The notes below the pieces were generated by a model. The model saw only the letters and a list, made by a program, of their open reading frames with translations, was not told where the DNA came from and made no database searches. Positions 61,256 to 64,000 of a stretch of DNA of 64,000 nt are shown piece after piece (positions within the stretch are counted from its first letter, which is position 1; the number at the start of each line of letters is the position of its first letter). The position numbers and the translations under genes were made by a program. The stretch is from CBDCYN01 sp965224205. Lineage in GTDB: Bacteria > Planctomycetota > Phycisphaerae > Phycisphaerales > Phycisphaeraceae. Location: the NCBI GenBank assembly GCA_965224205.1, contig CBDCYN010000004.1, positions 1-64,000 on the forward strand. The letters are read 5' to 3'.

Positions 61256-63613
61256 TCATCGCCGGTACCGACGGTCTTTCTTTTTGATCTGTTTGAGCTT
61301 CTTCGTGCTGCGGGCTGCGCTGCGGGCGCCCTTGGGTTGGCGGCGCTTCTTTTGGCCGCTGCGGGGTGCTTCGATCAACACCAGGTCCAGCTTTCGGCCC
61401 GAGGGGATGACCCGTTCGATCCGGACCTTGAACCGATCGCCGATCGTGATCGACCGTCCCGATCCTTGGGCCACCAGCGCCCCGGTGGTGCGGTTGAGCT
61501 TCCAGCGCCCCGCGGTCCCGCCGGCGCCGGGTAGATCGTCAACCCCCACGAACCCGTCGACCAGGTACCGGTCGATCTGCACGAACAGCCCGCTGGAGGT
61601 CACCCCCGTGACCGTGCCGTCGAAGACATCGCCGAGGTGTTGGCTTAGCAGTTCTAGGACGAGGTAATACCGCAGGTCACGCTCGGCGGATTCGGCGTTG
61701 CGCTCGGTGGCGCTGCAGTGGCGGCCGATCTCGGCCAGGGTCATTTCATCGGGCAGGCGCGGGTCTTGAGCGAGTTTGTCAGCGAGTTTTTGGCGGCCTT
61801 TCTTGCTGGCTAGCGAGGACGGGGATGGGGCGGCTTCGAGGTAAGCGCTTAGCGCCCGGTGGACGACGAGGTCGGTATAGCGGCGGATCGGGCTGGTGAA
61901 GTGGGTGTAGTGCTCACTGGCCAGGGCGAAATGGCCGATCAGCAGGGGGGCGTACTCGGCCTTGCTAAGGGTTTTGAGGACGGCCAGGTGCACGGCCTGC
62001 TGGGCGGGCTTGCCGCGGACCGCGTCGAGCAGGGCTTGGAGCTCATAACGCGACGGGCGCATCGGGATGTTATACCCCGCGACGCGGGCGAACTGGCGCA
62101 GGTCGCCCAGGTCGTAGGCGTCTGGGTCGGGGTGGACACGGCGGATCATCGGCAGCCGCAGTTTGTCGAATAGCCGGGCCGCGGCTTCGTTGGCTTCGAC
62201 CATGAACATCTCGATAATCGTGTGGGTGAACGCGTCGTCTTCGGGCTGGGCGTCGGTGACCCGGCCCGAGTCGTCGAAGATGAGGTCCACCTCCGGTAGC
62301 CCTAGCACGATCATCCCGTCTTTGAGGCGTCGCTGGCGTAGCACCTTCGCTAGCTCGTCCATGAGCTTGAGCTTCACCGATAGCTGCCGTGGGTAGCCCG
62401 AATCGCTGCGGGCGTGTTTGCGGGCTTCTTTGAGGTCGCCGTCGATCAGGGATTGGGCTTCGAGATAGGTCAGTCGTTTGGAAGAGCGGATCACCGCGCT
62501 GGCAAACCGTTCGCCCAATACCCGCCCCGAAGCGTCGTACCGCAGGAATACGGACTTGGTGTAGCGGTTGACCCCTTCCTGGAGGGAGCAGATCCCGTTG
62601 GAGAGCACCTCCGGGAGCATCGGGATGACCTTCCTCGGCAGGTACACGCTATTGCCGCGGGCGTAGGCTTCCTGGTCGAGTTCACTGCCAGCGGTGACGA
62701 AACTCGAGACGTCGGCGATGTGGACGCCCAGCTCGTATGCCGCGCCGTCTTTTTCTTTTTCAGGATCGAGGCGATCGATGCTGATCGCGTCGTCGAAGTC
62801 TTTGGCGTCTGGGGGGTCGATCGTGAAGATAAACCGGTTAGTAACGTCCTGGCGATCTTCGGGCACGGCTGACTCATCGAACTTTCGCACCACAGCCCGG
62901 GCTTCTTGGACGACCTCATCGGGCAGGTCATCAGGTAAACCGTACGCCCGGATCACCGCGAGGGTTTCAACCGACGGCTGGCCTTTTTCGCCCAGTACCT
63001 CGGTGATCACCCCCTCGGGCAGTTTGCGGTCCTTGGGGTACTCGGTGAGCTCGATGACGACCTTGTCGCCGGCTTGGGCGTTCTTGGCGTGTGGGTCGCG
63101 GATCCTCACGGGGTCGTGGAGGGCTTTGCCGTCGACGTCGACAAACCACCGCCCGGCCCGATGGGCGAGGTTGCCCACGTAGTGGCGGTCAGCCCGCTTG
63201 AGGATCTCGACGATCTTCCCGATGTAAGGGGATTTGCCGCTGCGCGTGGCGCGTCGGGCCTCATGGATGACCCTTGCGCGCACCCGGTCGCCGGTCAAGG
63301 CCTCACCGGTGTTAGGGGCGGGCACAAAAAGGTCACCGTGTTGGGTAGGATGATCCGGGACGATGAACCCGAACCCCCGCTCGTTGAGGCGGAACACCCC
63401 GACCATTTCTCGGCCGGGCGGGGGCAGGGCGATCGTCCCTGATGAACCTAATACCACCTGCCCATCGCTGATCAGCTCCTTGACCGCTTTGCGGAAGGGG
63501 TCCAGCTCGTCGGGATCGATGCCCAGGTCCTGGGCCAACTGGTGGGTCTGCCGGGGCTGGTAGCGGTGGTCGCTGAGGTGCCCGAGGATGCGGAATGAAT
63601 AGCGGTCGGTCAT
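61256..63613 (-). CDS. rnr: ribonuclease R (RNase II/RNB family)
   Basis: A 3'-5' exoribonuclease that degrades structured RNA, 785 residues from the ATG at 63613 (MTDRYSFRILGHLSDHRYQP). Two cold-shock-like domains (REMVGVFRLNERGFGFIVPD) precede the RNB domain with its metal-binding Asp cluster DPPDAKDFDDAISI (D272, D274, D275) and the HYTHFTSPIRRYTDLVVHR motif. An S1 domain (DVFDGTVTGVTSSGLFVQIDRYLVDGFVG) and a Lys/Arg-rich tail follow. The frame extends upstream to 63697, but those 28 residues do not resemble the family. No Shine-Dalgarno site is seen. It converges with the HscB-like gene. Confidence 0.95.
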   Translation of the reverse strand: MTDRYSFRILGHLSDHRYQPRQTHQLAQDLGIDPDELDPFRKAVKELISDGQVVLGSSGTIALPPPGREMVGVFRLNERGFGFIVPDHPTQHGDLFVPAPNTGEALTGDRVRARVIHEARRATRSGKSPYIGKIVEILKRADRHYVGNLAHRAGRWFVDVDGKALHDPVRIRDPHAKNAQAGDKVVIELTEYPKDRKLPEGVITEVLGEKGQPSVETLAVIRAYGLPDDLPDEVVQEARAVVRKFDESAVPEDRQDVTNRFIFTIDPPDAKDFDDAISIDRLDPEKEKDGAAYELGVHIADVSSFVTAGSELDQEAYARGNSVYLPRKVIPMLPEVLSNGICSLQEGVNRYTKSVFLRYDASGRVLGERFASAVIRSSKRLTYLEAQSLIDGDLKEARKHARSDSGYPRQLSVKLKLMDELAKVLRQRRLKDGMIVLGLPEVDLIFDDSGRVTDAQPEDDAFTHTIIEMFMVEANEAAARLFDKLRLPMIRRVHPDPDAYDLGDLRQFARVAGYNIPMRPSRYELQALLDAVRGKPAQQAVHLAVLKTLSKAEYAPLLIGHFALASEHYTHFTSPIRRYTDLVVHRALSAYLEAAPSPSSLASKKGRQKLADKLAQDPRLPDEMTLAEIGRHCSATERNAESAERDLRYYLVLELLSQHLGDVFDGTVTGVTSSGLFVQIDRYLVDGFVGVDDLPGAGGTAGRWKLNRTTGALVAQGSGRSITIGDRFKVRIERVIPSGRKLDLVLIEAPRSGQKKRRQPKGARSAARSTKKLKQIKKKDRRYRR

Positions 63614-63697
63614 GAAGAAAAGTGCCCTTGGCGTGAGTGGGGCTGGTATTTTGTTGCGGTCAGGCTGGGTTGCGTTGTTATTTTCCCAGAAGAACAC

Positions 63698-63827
63698 CGT
63701 TGTGCGAAGGGTTCGGGGCCCGCCTCACGGAGGCGGGGTTCATTAGCCGCTATAACCCCAAACGACGGTCATGTTCGGCCGGCATCATAGCAGCTATCGT
63801 GATAAGATATCGTTCTTGTACATTGTT
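63698..63827. other. short intergenic stretch upstream of RNase R
   Basis: Probably holds the rnr promoter on the minus strand. A hairpin, GGGCCCGCCTCACGGAGGCGGG (arms CCCGCCTC/GAGGCGGG around ACG) is at about 63718-63737. No gene recognised. Confidence 0.35.
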
Positions 63828-63829
63828 TA

Positions 63830-63925
63830 GAGCGTATCCCGAAATGGTGTACGACGCCCCCAGCGAGCCGCGATCGTGAGGCAGCGGGTTTTTCTTGACG
63901 TCGTACACGAAATCGGGAAACGCTC
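63830..63925. mobile_element. TA-flanked MITE, sister of 42931-43042 in inverse orientation
   Basis: Left end GAGCGTATCCCGAAATGGTG, right end (complement) GAGCGTTTCCCGATTTCGTG, both continuing TACGACG; TA lies directly outside (63828-63829 and 63926-63927). The interior has AGCGAGCCGCGATCGTGAGG, one arm of the shared core. Remaining bases to 64000 show no gene. Confidence 0.85.
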
Positions 63926-64000
63926 TAATGGCGGCGTGGCCACGCATGCGTGTCGGGAGCGTTTGGGGGGAAGACGTTTGCGGTCCATAGCCCGATCGCC

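Noticed and set aside
63750..63947. Small minus-strand frame at the right end
   Set aside because: It is a translation of the TA-flanked MITE; the same peptide appears from the sister element near 42950, so it reflects the repeat and not a gene.
1..64000. CRISPR array, prophage, rRNA operon
   Set aside because: No regularly spaced direct repeats, no phage structural or integrase genes, and no rRNA-like sequence were seen; all repeats found are dispersed or palindromic.

Overview
The window looks like a piece of a GC-rich planctomycete chromosome, most likely class Phycisphaerae. The evidence is a giant secreted protein that starts with the planctomycete LERLEDRVLFSA-type export motif (52055), a PEP-CTERM protein (29598), many housekeeping genes without Shine-Dalgarno sites, and a dense population of small palindromic intergenic repeats. 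The lineage call is inference; no rRNA is present. All coordinates and translations were read by eye from the sequence.

Layout. 1-8 kb: a GH57 glucan branching enzyme, an unrecognised secreted-looking or soluble protein, a periplasmic S41 protease with PDZ domain, and an SH3b-domain exported protein. 8-13.5 kb: DinB-like protein, guaA, a degenerate receiver-domain protein and groES-groEL with a strong terminator. 13.6-16.3 kb: an AT-richer, probably acquired HNH-type gene cut by an IS481-family element; the 7-bp target duplication is intact and exact excision restores one 464-codon frame. 16.4-21 kb: trpA, tRNA-Arg(CCT), acylphosphatase, purA and uppS. 21-27 kb: a TroABCD-like metal ABC transporter in which BOTH permeases carry C-terminal DtxR-like domains, with a divergent stand-alone DtxR-family regulator and a consensus promoter plus 20-bp palindrome between them. 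27-29.2 kb: an IS630 element that needs a -1 frameshift, beside two broken genes. 29.6-46.8 kb: a PEP-CTERM protein and then a type II secretion / type IV pilus-like cluster: two GspE/PilB ATPases, a PilT whose Walker A is frameshifted, GspF/PilC and six pseudopilin-like genes in the order G, G, H, I, J, K. 46.9-49.8 kb: ileS. 49.8-52 kb: mobile-element debris and a decayed beta-helix protein gene. 52-60 kb: a roughly 2690-codon multidomain surface protein gene interrupted by two +1 frameshifts. 60.6-63.7 kb: an HscB-like co-chaperone and RNase R.

The most informative patterns are outside ordinary genes. Several families of small inverted-repeat elements (70-165 bp) recur, several ending in TA or CTAG as expected for IS630-type MITEs; different terminal repeats share the same internal palindrome (core CGAGCCGCGACCGT). 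A separate ~105-bp repeat occurs four times, three of them inside the secretion cluster. Several genes are frame-disrupted (pilT, the giant gene twice, an ASCH gene, a beta-helix gene), and at least three of the lesions are one extra base in a short G or C run, so either real decay or assembly error has to be settled.

Functionally, the secretion cluster, the large exported proteins and the S41 protease point to an active cell-envelope programme. The secretin and inner-membrane platform genes of a type II system are not in this window.
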